DNA of 64,000 nt from Vitellaria paradoxa (lineage: Eukaryota; Streptophyta; Magnoliopsida; Ericales; Sapotaceae). Of the stretch, positions 23,801 through 38,435 are shown piece by piece; within the stretch, counting starts at the first letter, position 1, and the number at the start of each line of letters is the position of its first letter. A model generated the notes under the pieces. That model worked only from the letters and a program-made list of their open reading frames with translations. It made no database searches and had not been told where the DNA came from. The DNA lies in the NCBI GenBank assembly GCA_019916065.1, contig CM034236.1, forward strand, positions 49,628,690 through 49,692,689. The letters are read 5' to 3'. The position numbers and the translations under genes are program-made.

Positions 23801-26800
23801 TCTCTTTAATATGTTACGCAAGCCACTAAGTAGTTCCAAGGGATAGAAAACCAAATACACAACCTATACCCCAACACAAAAGGACTTAAGAATCCAATGA
23901 CAGTGCAAGCTCAGCTTGGGCTATTCATCATCTTTGAAGATCAAGTTAAAAAACTACACTAGATTTAACTTAGCCTTTCCCAACCAAACAGGGTCGGCTA
24001 CATGGAAAGTTAAAAAAATATGCTATATAAGCAAAACTGGCTTCTTGCCAACATTCTAGTTGCTAATCATTAATCCAAAATTGAGAAGAAGATAGGATAG
24101 ATATAGACCCAGAATACTGTTGTTGATTTCTTACTATAGATTGAAAGCAGAGTCCATCTTTTATTGCTCTTAGGTCAAGTGCAAAGCAGTTCCTCACTAT
24201 CTAACATCTTGTGCACTGGTTTTTATCAATTACCCATACATGAAAGCCAGAGTTTGCCATGGGCATCCTCATTTCCACTCTCAACCTCATCTTGGGCAAA
24301 TTTATAATGCTTCCCATTTTGCCTACAAGCTTTAATTCGTTTTTTTCTTCCTTTTCCTTTTTTTTTTTTTTTTTTTCTGGTGATAAGTGAGGTATATTGA
24401 AATAGCAAGCGCCTAGGGTGCACTCTAAACTTGGGTTCATCAAGAAATTTCCTTCATATTAAAGTTAGTTTCAGATATCCAATACTCCAAAAAATTCAAC
24501 CTTCATATTTTCTTCAAAGGTAATAGGTTGAACTTGACAGGATTATTTTCCCAAGTTGCAAACCTCCAAAACCAGCTTTCACCAGTGTCAAGAAAGATCT
24601 AGATCAGCAACAATATACTCACCTGACCCAGCAATTCCTGCAAACATCCGGATCACATTCCCTGCCAGCAGCAAAGCATGGACATTGACGACTTCGACAC
24701 TGACTTTTGGCACAATGACAACCTCGAAACCGATTCTTGCAAATCTTTGGGCATCTAAATAAGAAAAAAAAAATATGGCACTTTAAAATAACTGAAGCAT
24801 GTCAAATTAAGAACAAAAGTAATACAAATAAATGAAACACTGGATGTTTATATCTCATAAGCAGGGGGAGGGGGTCTGGAAAGAAATAATTATATTATGA
24901 AAAAAATCATATTTCATTCTAGGAAACGATAAAAGCTAACCCGCAGTATTTTTCACAGCAGGTCTCATTTACAAGACAAGGGCAATCCTTGCCACAGGCA
25001 GATTGGCACCCACATGGGTTGTACTGCCGACAAGGCTGATCTTTCTTCTCAGAGATCCGTTTTCTTATTGAATGGTACCCAGCAGACTTCCAAGTGTACT
25101 TCAAGCGGCGTACTTTACCTCTTCTGCGTATAAATTTTGTTCTTCTTCTAACTTCATTGCCCTAAAGAGCATTTTACCCCAAGAAAAGCAAGACAGAAGG
25201 TAAGATACTGAGTAATTAAAATGAGGACCTAAGGCAACATACACAAATACAAGGGCAGAGTACTAACCGCAGCTTCATTAATATCAACCTTGGTATAGCC
25301 TTGGGTCAGAGAACTTGGACCATCACCAGCTTGGGAGGATAGCATATTCTCAGAGCAATTCATATACAGATATACCTCTGAACATGTCTTCATACCATTC
25401 ATAAGATTCCTAGCAATTAAACAGCTGTAATGACTAATAAAACATTGTTAGACAATCATGGATAGTTGGAATTGAGAGAACTCCCAGTAAAAATATATAT
25501 CATATAAATGAATAAAAGTTCAGCAAGCTAATCAGACAGATCAAAGGATACAATACCAAGTGTCCAAATTTAAGTATCACAATTATCATCAGTTGGAAAA
25601 GAGCAAGTTATTCATAGATCATTCGATAGAGATGCTGACCTAATATTTTTGACAAATTCAATGGATAACAAGTTCATTGACTTAGTCATAAGGAAAAATC
25701 GATATCAGGTCATTAATTAGGCAGCGGTTTGATAGTTGAAAACTAAAGTCCAAACTAGTATGAGCAGAGTTCAAGAACTCAATAAATCAAAAGTAGGATG
25801 TAAAAATATTAAAACCAAAACCAAGATAAAAAGTCACATGACAATCAGGGATATTTAGAATTATGTGCAACCTCACATAACAACGGCTAACCCGGTTAAC
25901 ATGACAATTCAGTTTACTAACCTGTTCCTTCCAAATATCTCTAAACCTTTTTCATAAAGGGCCTTTTCCATAGTTTTCCATGGTTTGTCATCACTTCTTT
26001 CTTTTTTACAGATGTTTTCAGCCAATAACTCTTGTCTCCGCAAGATGTCATCACTACCCACAAGTCGGTCCTTAATAACCTCATTTGATGGACCATCAGG
26101 AACTTCCGGCTGCAAAATTTTTGGACTGTTAAGAATTGGACATTCCTTCCTCCTAGGCCTTCCAATGCTCAAAGAGTTAAGCTTCTGTGAAGAGGAACTA
26201 GTGTCTTCATTTTCTTTATGAAAACTAGATTGAGGTTTCATGTCTCTGGAACCAAGACTTCCACTGGCAACAGAGTCAGAATCAGAAGCCACCATTTTCT
26301 TCTGCCTTTTCCGCATGCAAAGTAAACCACGTTCAGCAATGCGCTTGCTATTCCTATTATGAATCCCACATTCTCTGGAAAGCTTAAACTTCGGTGAAGA
26401 TGAAGACTGGGGAGTAGATGTAATGTCTTCTACAGGTCTGATATCTGAGTCACTACTTTCAGATATATTTCTTGCATTTGAAGAAGCACTTTCAGTTTGG
26501 CATGACTTTAGCATCCTTTGTACAGATGGATCCAGAGATTTCTCCTTGGGTATTTGAGCCACGGTACCATCAGAGGAAGGGACTGGTTTGTCTTGAGAAT
26601 CGATGTGCATGGGGGATCTCACTGAAGCATCACATTCTAACTTTAAAGCCAAAAAAAAAATGAGAGAGTCAATTTGAAGCTACCCAACTAGTTTGTTTAA
26701 AAAACTTTCAGAGGAAAACTCCCTGCTACACCTATCAAAACGTCATCACATAGAAAATGCTGATATCAAAACCATAATAGTGAAGCACTAAAATATGATG

Positions 26801-29800
26801 AGACCACCACATCCATGAGTAACAGGTAAGGATAAGGGAATTATTACTGTCTGTTGAATAAAACTAATAACATGTACCAGTTTATAGCAATGTGGGCCAC
26901 ATGGGGCATTTTCCTCATCCAGACAGCTCCAAGGAAGTTGTTTCTCAGCCTGATAGAGGTGACATTACTAAATAAGTCCTGAAATAGCAGACAACTACAA
27001 TATTTTAACAATTATGTAATCAAAATCAAGTAAATAACAGACAGGAAAGATGAGATCCTGGGAGCATCCATGCAATCTACAATCAAAGACCTGCCAATAG
27101 AAAACAGCAAGATTAAAGAGGTAGTTATACAACAGCTGCACCAAAAACATAGAGACTGAGAAAGCAGGCAATGGTGCTTACTAAACATCGACGACAAAAC
27201 AGATTATCAAAGGAATCCAGAGCTGCATCAAGATCTTTATTAAGAAATGAATTCTCAGGGTCCTCCACATTATTATCTCCTTTAATGAGAACTTCATATC
27301 TCTCCTGTATAAGATGTTTGACGGTGGTTCATATCTCTGTAAAGCCAGCAGAAAACAAATGGGAAGCAGCTGGACCAGAGTTTTTTTCACTATGACCAGT
27401 TTTTATTAGATAATAATAAATGGGAGAAGGCTAAAAAGCAGCATTGAAAAGCAAAATTATTTATTCAACAGACACCAAAATTGAGGCAAACTATATATTC
27501 TCACATGAAGTGGATGGTGCATACCTTGACTTCACAAGGTTTCCTGGAAAAACATTGTGCTAGTGCATCCAATACAGCATCGGATAAACCAACTTCTTTG
27601 ATGGTCATTCTAAAGAGGTTAATGACAATAATAATTGTCAGAACCTAAGCAAATACTTGTTTATGAAGCTTGTTTATAAGAACAAACAAAATCTCGTATA
27701 ACAGAGTATTGATAATAATGAAATCTCAAAGAAATAAATGTTAGCATAATGATAATAATAATTGTAAGAACATGTACAAATATTACTTGTTCATGTGGTC
27801 TGTTGATCAGTTAAGCACTTAAGCTTGTTTGGCCACATACAGCATAGACAGCTAGATATGCCAATTAAGAGGAATGATAGCATCCAAATTGTAGGTAATG
27901 CAAAGGAACAGGGTAGACCAAAATTAACATCGTTAGAAACAATAAAGAAAGGCATGGCTCAATGTGTTTTGACAGAGGATATGGCTCTCAATTGAGCGAA
28001 ATGGAGAAAAAAATATTCACGTAGTCAACCTCATTTAATTCGAAAAAGGCTGAGTTGAGGTGATGAATTATGTTAGTGGATATGGGTGAGGCAGCTGCTA
28101 GAGATTCTTTTTGAGGGAGGTTGGATCCTTGGTAAAGGCCTCTGAATCTGGGAAGTGGGAGACGATCACTGAATGGCTTGAGGAATGGCCAAGGGAGGTG
28201 AAGGAAGAGTATGGCAACCAAGTGAGAGGGACTTTAATGCTATTCAATGCCTGGTGGATGGAAGAATGTCGTGTTTGATTAAATGAGAGTCCTAGGTTGT
28301 ATTTATAATGGTGGAGTCCTAGGTAGTTGACTTTTCGAGGGGAAAGCTGGATGATAACCTAACACAAGGAATGATGGAGGATCCCTGAAAATAGAGGGAG
28401 CATGTATGCAGCTCTATGTGCCGGGAACATCAGTAACACAAAGCTAAGGGAAACAGAGCCTTAATTGATGTTGACAACCGTTGTTGAGGATGAGAGATCC
28501 TAGGACGATAGTTCGAGGTGCAACAAAAAGGTGTCACACTTAACAGTCGTAGCCTAGGTGAGGCTAATCAATGTGGTAGGTGGTTTTGTTTCTCTTAGAT
28601 GGTCGACATGCTACCAAGGATCTGTGATCTGATCGATGTTCCTTTGCTTGTGCCTCCACTCCACAATGCTCACGAGTAGTTCCCAATTGAGATTTTCTGG
28701 AAGTGTGCCCAAGTGAGCTACCTAGCTTGCCAAGTTTGATTTGCATGTCCATGGAGGTCGAATCCTTAATTACCCAAGGTGTGGTATGAGAATCTTATGC
28801 AAGATATTGAAGATTTTATTTCATCCTATATCATTAGGATTGAATTTTCATTCTATGGCATTAGGATTGGATATTTATTTTATTTCTCACTATAGAATTT
28901 TACTTTTAGTACCTTATATTTGTGAAATTTTATTTTAATTTGGTGGACTTAGGGTCAGCTTATATAAAGGCTATGATTGTATTAGATTATTAGACTTGAT
29001 GAACGATGAATTGATTATGAGAATTGATAAAATTGTGATGAACATTTTTCACACACCTAAATCAGTGTGTGTACTGATTTATATACACAGAAAGAAGAGA
29101 CTATACAACTTACCTTGGTGACCATTCGGTTACCAAGTGTCCAGAAACACTAACCATTAATGTTATACTAACTCTAAGTAGTAATGCTACATTAACACTC
29201 CCCCTCAAGCTGGAGCATATATATCATATATTCCAAGCTTGTTACAAATATATCTCACTCTTGCTCCTCCTAAAGTTTCAGTGAACAAATCAGCTAACTG
29301 ATCTTCAGACTTCACATGACTTGTTTTGATGACATTTTGTAGAATCTTTTCTCTCACAAAATGACAATCAACTTCAATGTGTTTAGTTCTCTCATGAAAC
29401 ACTGGATTAGTTGCAATATGGACAGCTGCTTGATTATCACAAAATAAGTCCATGGGCTGGGATCCAAGAACTCCCAATTCTGTTAACATATGACGTATCC
29501 AAACTAATTCACAGGAAGTGTGTGCCATAGCCCTGTACTCAGATTCTGCACTTGATCTTGCCACCACTATTTGCGTTTTACTTTTCCATAACACTAGGTT
29601 TCCACCTACAAAAATACAGTACCCAGTAGTAGACCGTCTTTCTGTTGGTGAACCAGCCCAATCTGCATCTGTATAACCTTGGACAAGTGTATGACCATTA
29701 TCTCTATATAATAAACCACATCCTGGTGCACGTTTTAGATATCTTAGAATACGAATAATCGCCTACCAATGACTGGTCCGTGGTGCATCAAGAATTGACT

Positions 29801-32800
29801 TACTACACTTGTAGCAAATGAGATATCCGGCCGTGTGACTGTCAAATAATTAAGCTTCCCAACCAATCTCCGATATCTGCTAGGATCTTCCAATAGGTTT
29901 CCTTTATCTGCTAGAAGTTTTGTATTAGGATCCATTAGAGTATCAACTGGTTTAGCTCCTAACATACCAGTTTCAAAGAGCAGATCAAGAACATACTTCC
30001 GCTGAGAAAGGACAATACCCATGCATGATCGAGCAATCTCAATGCCCAAGAAGTACTTCAGGGAACCCATATCTTTGGTGTTGGATTTGGTTTGAAGGAG
30101 TATCTTCAAATCATGAATTCCTTGTGTGTCATCACCGATGATTACAATGTCATCCACATAGACCAGCAACCATATTTTTGTGAGGAGAATGATAGTAGAA
30201 AACAGAATGATCAACACCACAACGTATCAACCCAAACCCTGTCACAACATCACTAAACCTTCCAAACCATGCACGAGGAGATTGCTTTAGACCATACAAT
30301 GCCTTTTTCAATTTGCAGACAAGTCCAGTCTCCCCTGAGCAACAAAACCTGGAGATTGCTCCATATACACCTCTTCGGCAAGATCACCATGGAGAAAAGC
30401 ATTCTTGATATCAAGCTGATAAATGGACCAGTGAAAGGTGGTTGCAAGAGATATGAGAAGGCATACTGATATAATCTTGGCCACAGGAGAGAGAGTCTCG
30501 GAAAAATCAAAACCATAGATTTAAGTGTATCATTTGGCAACAAGCCTTGCTTTCAACCGATCCACTGCACCATCAGGATGAACTTTGATATTGTACACCC
30601 AACGACAACCAACTGTGGATTTCCCAGGAGGAAGAGTGACCAAGTCCCATCTATCATTGACTTGAAGAGCTGACATTTCTTCTTCCATGACTTTACGCCA
30701 CCCGGAATGGGATAGTGCTTCAGACACAGAGTTAGGAACAGAGACAGTAGACAATGATGAAACAAAGGCATAATATGAAAGAGACAAAGCTGTGTAGGAA
30801 ATAAAGTTAAATACAGGATGGGAAGTACAAGCTCGTTTACCTTTTCGCAGAGCAACTGGAAGATCAAGGTCACAAAGGTCTAGCTCGGGAGCAGAATTTG
30901 AAGACAAGATAGGAGAAGGTGAAGTGCTTGAAGCATCAGGGATAGACTCTGGATCTGGAAGCACCCTCCGTCTGGTATAAACATGCAAATCAGGACGAGA
31001 AAGACAAAAAGAAGAAACCAAAGGCAAAGGGAGACTTTCATTTAAATCAGACACAGAAGAATCATTGGAAAAGAATGGGGTATTTTCAAAGAATAACACA
31101 TCAACACATATAAAATATCGATTGAGTGAAGGACTGTAACATCTATACCCCTTTTGGACCCGAGAATATCCCAAAAAGACACATTTAATGGCACGAGGGT
31201 CAAGTTTATCCAACCCACTTTCAAGCTGATGAACAAATGCAACACATCCAAACATGCGTGGAGGAAGAAGAAACAACGGTGTTTGGGGGAATAACACAGA
31301 GTAAGGGGAACAACCTTGCAGAACAGAAGACAGCATTCGATTGATCAAGTAACAAGCTGTGAGAATAGCATCCTCCCAAAAAGGCTTTGGAACCTTCATA
31401 TGGAACATTAAGCAACGAGCTGTTTCAACCAAATGTAAATTTTTCCTCTCGGGAACTCCATTCTGTTGTGGAGTACGAGGACATGATGACTGATAAATCA
31501 TGCCAAGAGATGTCATAAAATCAGTGCAGGATTTAGAAAAATATTCAATCGCATTATCACTATGAAGAATCTTAATTGATACATCAAATTGAGTTTTTAT
31601 TTCAAGACAAAAAGATTGAAAGATAGACAATAACTCGGAACGATCTTTCATTAGATAAACCCAAGTAAGTCTTGAAAAATCATCAATAAAGGTAACAAAG
31701 TACTTAAAACCCAACTTGGACATAACACGACTAGGTCCCCATACATCAAAATGTACTAAATGAAAAGGACTCGAGGACCTGTTATTGACTCGAGGATTAA
31801 AGGAAGCACGGTGATGCTTTCCTAATTGACAAGACTCACACTCTAAAGACTATAATTGACTCAAACTTGGTGCCATGGATTTTAACCGATCAAAAGAAGG
31901 ATGCCCCAGACGACAATGAATTTCCAGTGGAGAAGCTACTGCAGAACATGACATAAGTGAAGAAGTAGATGGACCAGACAGGTAGTAGAGTCCCTGAGCT
32001 TCATGCCCTTCTCCAATCTTCTTCCTTGTCTTCAAATCCTGAATAATCACAGAATCAAAAAAGAAGGTCATTGAACAATTCAACTGCCTAGTAAGCTTAC
32101 TAACAGATATAAGGTTGAAAGATAAGGATAGCACATATAACACTGAAGATAATGACAAATGAGAAGATGGACAAATATTACCAACTCCTTTTACCGAATT
32201 GGAAGAACCATTAGCTGTGGTGACATTGAAGATGGATGAACACTGAAGATTGGAGAACAGTAAAGATGTACCAGACATATGGTCTGAAGCACCAGAGTCA
32301 ATAACCCAAAATGTATTTAAAGAGGTAGATATACATATAGTGGGATTACCTCGATGGGCTAAAGAGACTGTTGGAAGAGATGCCTGATGAGCATTCTGAT
32401 ACTGGAGGAACTTGGCGTATTCCTCTCCTGAGATAGTCATAGTGGATGGTTCTCCTGCACTAAGCTTATCAGAGGAAGTAAGAGCATCAGATGCAGCAGC
32501 ATGAACCATGTGAGCTGGCTTCTAATGAAAATCCCAACAATTCTCCCTAATATGTCCAGGACGGCCACAATTAGTACATCTTGGTCTAGTACCACGACCA
32601 CGGCCACGACTTCCACGTCCACGTTCATTATACTGAGATGAAGACAGATGAACAAGACTTTTATTATCTAAAGGAGTCTGGCTAATTAAGGCAGAACGTG
32701 CAGGCTCAGAATTAGTTGATGATTCCTTAGATACAGCTCTCATAACCCTGGAATATGTCTCTGCGAATGACGGAAGAGTGGGCGAATGAGGGAAGAGTGG

Positions 32801-35800
32801 CCCCACTGAGTATCTGGGCTTTGACAGGCTCAAACTCAGGATCTAGCCCAGCAAAAAAACGAAGCACCACCATTTGTTCTCTCTGTTTCTGCATAACATT
32901 AATATCTATGGATAATGGTTGCAGAGAGTTCAATTCCTCATGAACACGCTTGAGAGAAGCAAAGTACTCAGTAACTGGCTTGCCGGACTGCTGGAGCTTA
33001 AAGAATTCCAGTGATAGGTCGTACATCTGAGTGAGATCACTAGAGAACAACAGACGAATATATTCCCATATATCCTTACATGTGTCTAAGTGAGTACACA
33101 TGTCAGCGATATTGGGCTCCATGGAATTCCACAGCAAACTAATAAGATGGGCATCTTCTTGGACCCAAATATCAAACTTAGGATCATCTCCAGGAGGTGC
33201 TGGCTCAGTTAAATGCTTCTTCTTACCATATCCAGTTAAAGCAATCTTAATTGCCTTGGACCACTGGATGTAGTTTGTTCCATTCAACTTTCGAGTTGTC
33301 AGTTGTTGTGGAATTGGAACAAAACCACTCATTATCTTCTGATCAATTGGGGTTCCAGCAGCCATTTAAGATCAAAAAATGCAACTTTGAACAGTAACAG
33401 GGACACACGGCAGATGAACAGTGACGACAAAAGAGAGGAATCAAACAAAGGTTGGCTAATTACCAATCTGATTACACTGGTAGACTCATCACAGGGAGTA
33501 GAACAGTCGGCAAAGAAGGTCGGAACCCAGACGTCGATACACGTGCCCTCACGCACAGCTTTGGCGTCGGCGTGTGAAGCCCACGCGCAGTGACAGTAGA
33601 GACGCGTGGAGGCGCGTGGAACTTTCTCCGATGGCGGCGCTCCTCCGAAGGTGGTCGTCTACTTCCAGCGATCGATCTTAGTGCTATGACCAATTAGACA
33701 AGCAAAGGTTTGATGACCTTTGCTTTGAAAATGACGCGGGACCTTGGTTTTTGACAGTGAACGTTGATAAACAGTGAGTGACTCACTAACTCACTGTTTT
33801 ACACAACTATTTTACTCAATCACACTCACCAATCTTGCTCTGATACCATGATAAAATTATGATGAACATTTTTCACACACCTAAATCAGTGTGTGTACTA
33901 ATTTATATACACAAAAAGAAGAGACTATACGACTTACCTTGGTGACCATTCGGTGACCAAGTGTCCAGATACACTAACCATTAATGCTATACTAACTCTA
34001 AGTAGTAATGCTACATTAATGCTACATTAACAAGAATAAACGGCTTGTGTAACTGATTCCCCTTCCCCCTCTTCTTCTTTCCCCCCGGCTTGTCCCTTTC
34101 TTTCTATTTCTTGGATGATTTATTCTCTCCTTAGCTTCAATTTCTCTCTTCTTAGTTTTAAATCTTTTGGTCTTGCATCAAAATCCTTGAGACCAAGATT
34201 TTGAATTACTTCAAGATTGTGGGTAGAGAACCTATGCACCCACAATGTTAATAAGGACAAACAGCCCCTTAGGGTTAGCTCGAGTGGCTTGTGGATATGC
34301 TCCCCACAAAGACCACACAATTTCAACTCCTGAATCAAGTGGGATGTGCGTGAAGGACAGCATACATCTCTCCGGTTTACCCATTGGCTACACGGTTCAT
34401 TGAGAGCAACTATAAACCGGTAAGGGTTCCGGATTATTTAAAAAAAAAAAGAGGACAAACAAAATCCCAGACAACAAAATATTGATATTAATGAAATCTC
34501 AAAGAAATAAATGTAAGGGTAGATTCTTTTGCTATGGTATGTCAAACCAAGATGATGGGTTAAAAATGTTAAATGATGAAAATAAATAAATTAATAAGGA
34601 TATGAAAATATAAATGATGGCTATTACACACATATGCACTTGCTCTGGTACTACGAGAAGCTTTCAGTGGGAAGGTATTCAAATTCCTTGAATTATGATC
34701 TGAAATTGCCTTGTTTTTGGATGGATGTGCCCTTAAGTTCATTAGTTACATAAAGCATGGTCATTTTCTTTGAGATGAAATTTATTGTCAACTTTTCCGA
34801 CCATATATGGAAGAAAATTTATGAATTTTATGGTTAAGAAAGAGATTTAAAGAGGGGAGGGGAAAAACAAGTAAAAATAATATCACGAGAGTCTAGGTGT
34901 TCAAAGAGGAACAACATAACATGGACATGAATGTTTTTATGATAGAACATAAAACCCACAAAAAAGAGAACAACATTAACAATACTAAGTGCTTATTGAC
35001 CAAGCTTAAGAACACGAGGCTTCAATGGTTAAGAAGTACAAAGCATATTGTTTGGTCTCCCCGTGAATATTGACGACTGCCAAAACCTAAGAGGGGGAAA
35101 AAGAAAAAAAGAAAGAATCTTCCTTGTTCTTGTTTTACAATTAAATGCAAATGCAAGAAGGAAGATATATGCAATGTTTTCCATAGAAGTTACTATGAAG
35201 GTATTGTTAGAAAAATATGAAAAGAGTCAACAGTCAAAATAAGTTTAATGAAGTGCCTTTAGACAATTTATTTATACTAACCTTAGAATATAATCTTCAG
35301 ATTCCCCAAATTCCTTTTTTTCTTCTTCTTCCTCAATGATTTCCTCCTCACTATCACTGCAAATTAGAGCTTCACCCCCATTCTGATCATAATAAATTCT
35401 CCTTCTACCTAATACTGACTGATCCTCAGTCATTCTTTGATTCCTGCATAAAGTCAGTCATATCTCAAACAAGCCACGATCAAAATACAAATGACATAAT
35501 GGGAATGGTTAAAGAAAGACAGCATCATGCAATCTGCTGTTGTATAAACCAGAATATGATGTCTTCATGAACCAAGTCAACTCATTGGCTGTAAATGATG
35601 CGTTATAAAACAAGCATAAAATTTCTTATTCTTTGTTTACCATTTTCCTTGGAAACCACTCCAAAATAGGTCCTATATCCCTATCCAACACATATCGAAC
35701 ACATAATACTCTTCGGACACTCCAAGATACTTATCGGACACGCCATGTATTTTATCATTTTTCTTCAAATATATGATTAAGACAAATCCAGATTTGAGTA

Positions 35801-38397
35801 GCCCAAACTCCCAAAATTATAAAATTTTATAACTTATATTTTGTTATATTTTATATATTGAATGATAGATTAAATTAATTTTATTGTACATGTTTTATCC
35901 AGATACATAACTAAAAGAAATTTATAAAATTTATATTTTTTGGTAGTATCCCCACCATGTCTGTATTCACAATTTTTTAAAATTGTCGTATCCGTGTTCA
36001 TATCCATATCGTATTTGTATTCCGTATCCATGATTCCATGCTGCTTAGTGATTTTCTTTTTCAAATACATATGGTCATGGAAAAAATAGTCAGAGATAGT
36101 AATTTGGGAAGTAAAAGACAAGTGGCACCTTTAAGATCTGCATCCCATACAAGGGGTTAGACCTTAGAGAGCAGTTTGACATCAGGCGGTTAAGAGTCTC
36201 AAGAAAAAGATTTGAGAATAATAATTGAAAGGAACTGAGACCAAAATCTGCAAAAGCATTATGTAATGCATGGATCCAATGAGCAGACTTTCTAAATTTG
36301 CTATAATTACAGGAAAATATCAACCCACAAATGATATGGTCCAATGGGTCAACAAGCCCCAAGAAAGATGCAAAACTCTTATGATATAATCATATAACAA
36401 AAGAGATCACCTTGAACCTATTGTAAGAAAGAATTTATGAAGCCAACTCTTAGTAGTTAGAAATAAGGGCTGTATAGACTGAACTTATTTTCCTCTTTCT
36501 TGTCTCTCACTAGTTGAGTCCACAGGCCCAACATGTGAACCCCTAAGCCAACATGATGCTTACATAAGGATATCACGCATGAGATTCAGAACCTCAATAA
36601 TCATGTTAAAGAAGGTTGCATAAAGAACATAAGCAAGCAAAAGAAAAGCACGTGTTAGGTTTATAAACCATAAAAGCACATATAAATATTGAACTCAAAT
36701 TTCCTTTGATATAAATGGTAGTCTTAACACACCTGTCCAAGAAAATCCACGTAGTATAAGGAGGCAATCTTTTAACTTCTGAGAGCTTGACAGGGCGAAC
36801 AGCATTCTTGACTGCTATACTGGATCCTAGCAAGATTGTTGAAGAATTGTAGCCATCTTCTTGGGAGGTATCACCGTCCTTGTCCATGTTGCTTATGGCA
36901 ATGCCATTTTGCATATCAAATGCATCTTTCTGTCTCTTTGTCAGTAGGTCTATGCTTTTATCAGCACCAACTACCTCGCCCTTTCTTCTTTCCAGTGATA
37001 ATTTATAAAGATGGTTGCTGATGTCAACCAACTTTAGCCTGTTTTCTTCTACTCTTTTCTGAAGGCAGAAAAGTAAAAATAAAAATTCATAAAGGTATCA
37101 AGAGAAATGATTCATAAGCAAAGTAGCTAAACAAAAATATGCTGTAGGCAAGGATGAACCTTTATACAAATACAACGGTCAGCAGCAACTTGTCTTTTCA
37201 AAGAATCAATAACCGATAAAATTTCTTTCGAAGCTGGATTCATTTTTTGCATCCCTGCCATCTGTAAAAATCAACAATTTAAACCTAATTACAAATTATG
37301 AATTACACCAAATGAAGTGAACGGTGAAACGTATAAGTTGAAGACGCAGACAGGATTGAAGAATTATTAGCAATTTAAAAATCAATGCATGAACACACGG
37401 TCGATTTCTGTTCCAAACCAGCACTTAAACGATGTAAAAAATTAGAAGATGAAAATTTCATGTTAAGTGTAAATAAAGAATTAAAAAAGATAATCTAAAT
37501 CCATGTTATAAATTTGATTTTTCATATTTCAGCTTGTAGACTCTACTACATGCCAGTCCCAGCACTAGCTAAGCGCATACGAAGTAAAATTTTTTCTTAT
37601 ATTATATTATCCATTTTTTCCCTTATTTAATGTTGCATTAAGAATTCAATATCTACATCCAAAGAAGGCTGGGATTTCCATGAACATAACAAAGCACAAT
37701 GGCCGCTTGCATTATCTACCACAGAGTAACCTATTATTGAACCCATCTTGAAATCTTCATTGGGCATTGGATTGTTCAATGCAAGTATCATATTCTCTCT
37801 GAATTTCGTTAAAATCATAATATGATTACCAATATCCACTAAAACTAAATCAGACGCTCCAGCCAGCCCCACATGTACATTGTACACTCTATGCTTATTG
37901 TGTTAAGTATACAATCAACTCCAAAGCTTTGCAGAATATATTTCACTTGACCTGCATGAATCCAATTTTGCTTTCTGCCATGTATAATACATGACTCCTA
38001 TAAAATGATAAACTACCATGTCTCTCTTAACACAAGATGTTTATACATTATTATTTATGAGCTGGCTTATATTTGCTCAATGTGGTGCCACATCCTCTGG
38101 CACTCTATTGAGGTTGCAAAGTTCACCTTAGCAGTACCTCAAACTTGAACCCACACCTAAAATCAATGCCATGCATTGTCATGCATGGCTCCAATATTCT
38201 CACTCCAACAGAGTGCTACTAAAACACTAATACCCCATCTATTTAAATTTTTGAATGCACTAAAGGTGGAAATGAATCGAGCTATTCGTGCTTAGTTCGT
38301 AATTAAAACAAGCTCGAATCAAGCTTGATTTACTCGTTCATATTTGAGCTCGAGTCTAGAAAAACTCAGTTCGAAAGTTCGCGAGCAAACTCGATAA

Positions 38398-38435
<38 letters not shown>

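Larger units (their letters stand above)
29025..34032 (-). mobile_element. Ty1/copia LTR retrotransposon in CLF intron 4 (5,008 bp, decayed)
   Basis: Complete element with two short LTRs (173 and 184 bp), TG/CA ends, a 5-bp AGAAT duplication, a tRNA-iMet-type primer binding site touching the 5' LTR and a G-rich polypurine tract before the 3' LTR. The internal order is gag, protease, integrase, reverse transcriptase, RNase H, so it is Copia, not Gypsy. It lies in the same transcriptional sense as CLF, so its LTR promoter and polyadenylation signals could act on CLF transcripts. Seven substitutions separate the LTRs over 173 aligned bases (about 4%). Coding frames are broken in several places, so it cannot move by itself. 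Confidence 0.97.

Noticed and set aside
36090..36362. 90-codon frame in CLF intron 3
   Set aside because: Lies wholly between exons that splice in phase without it; no domain visible.
37627..37887. 86-codon frame in CLF intron 1
   Set aside because: The composition is protein-like, but I find no family resemblance and it has no proper ATG context; best left as intron sequence.
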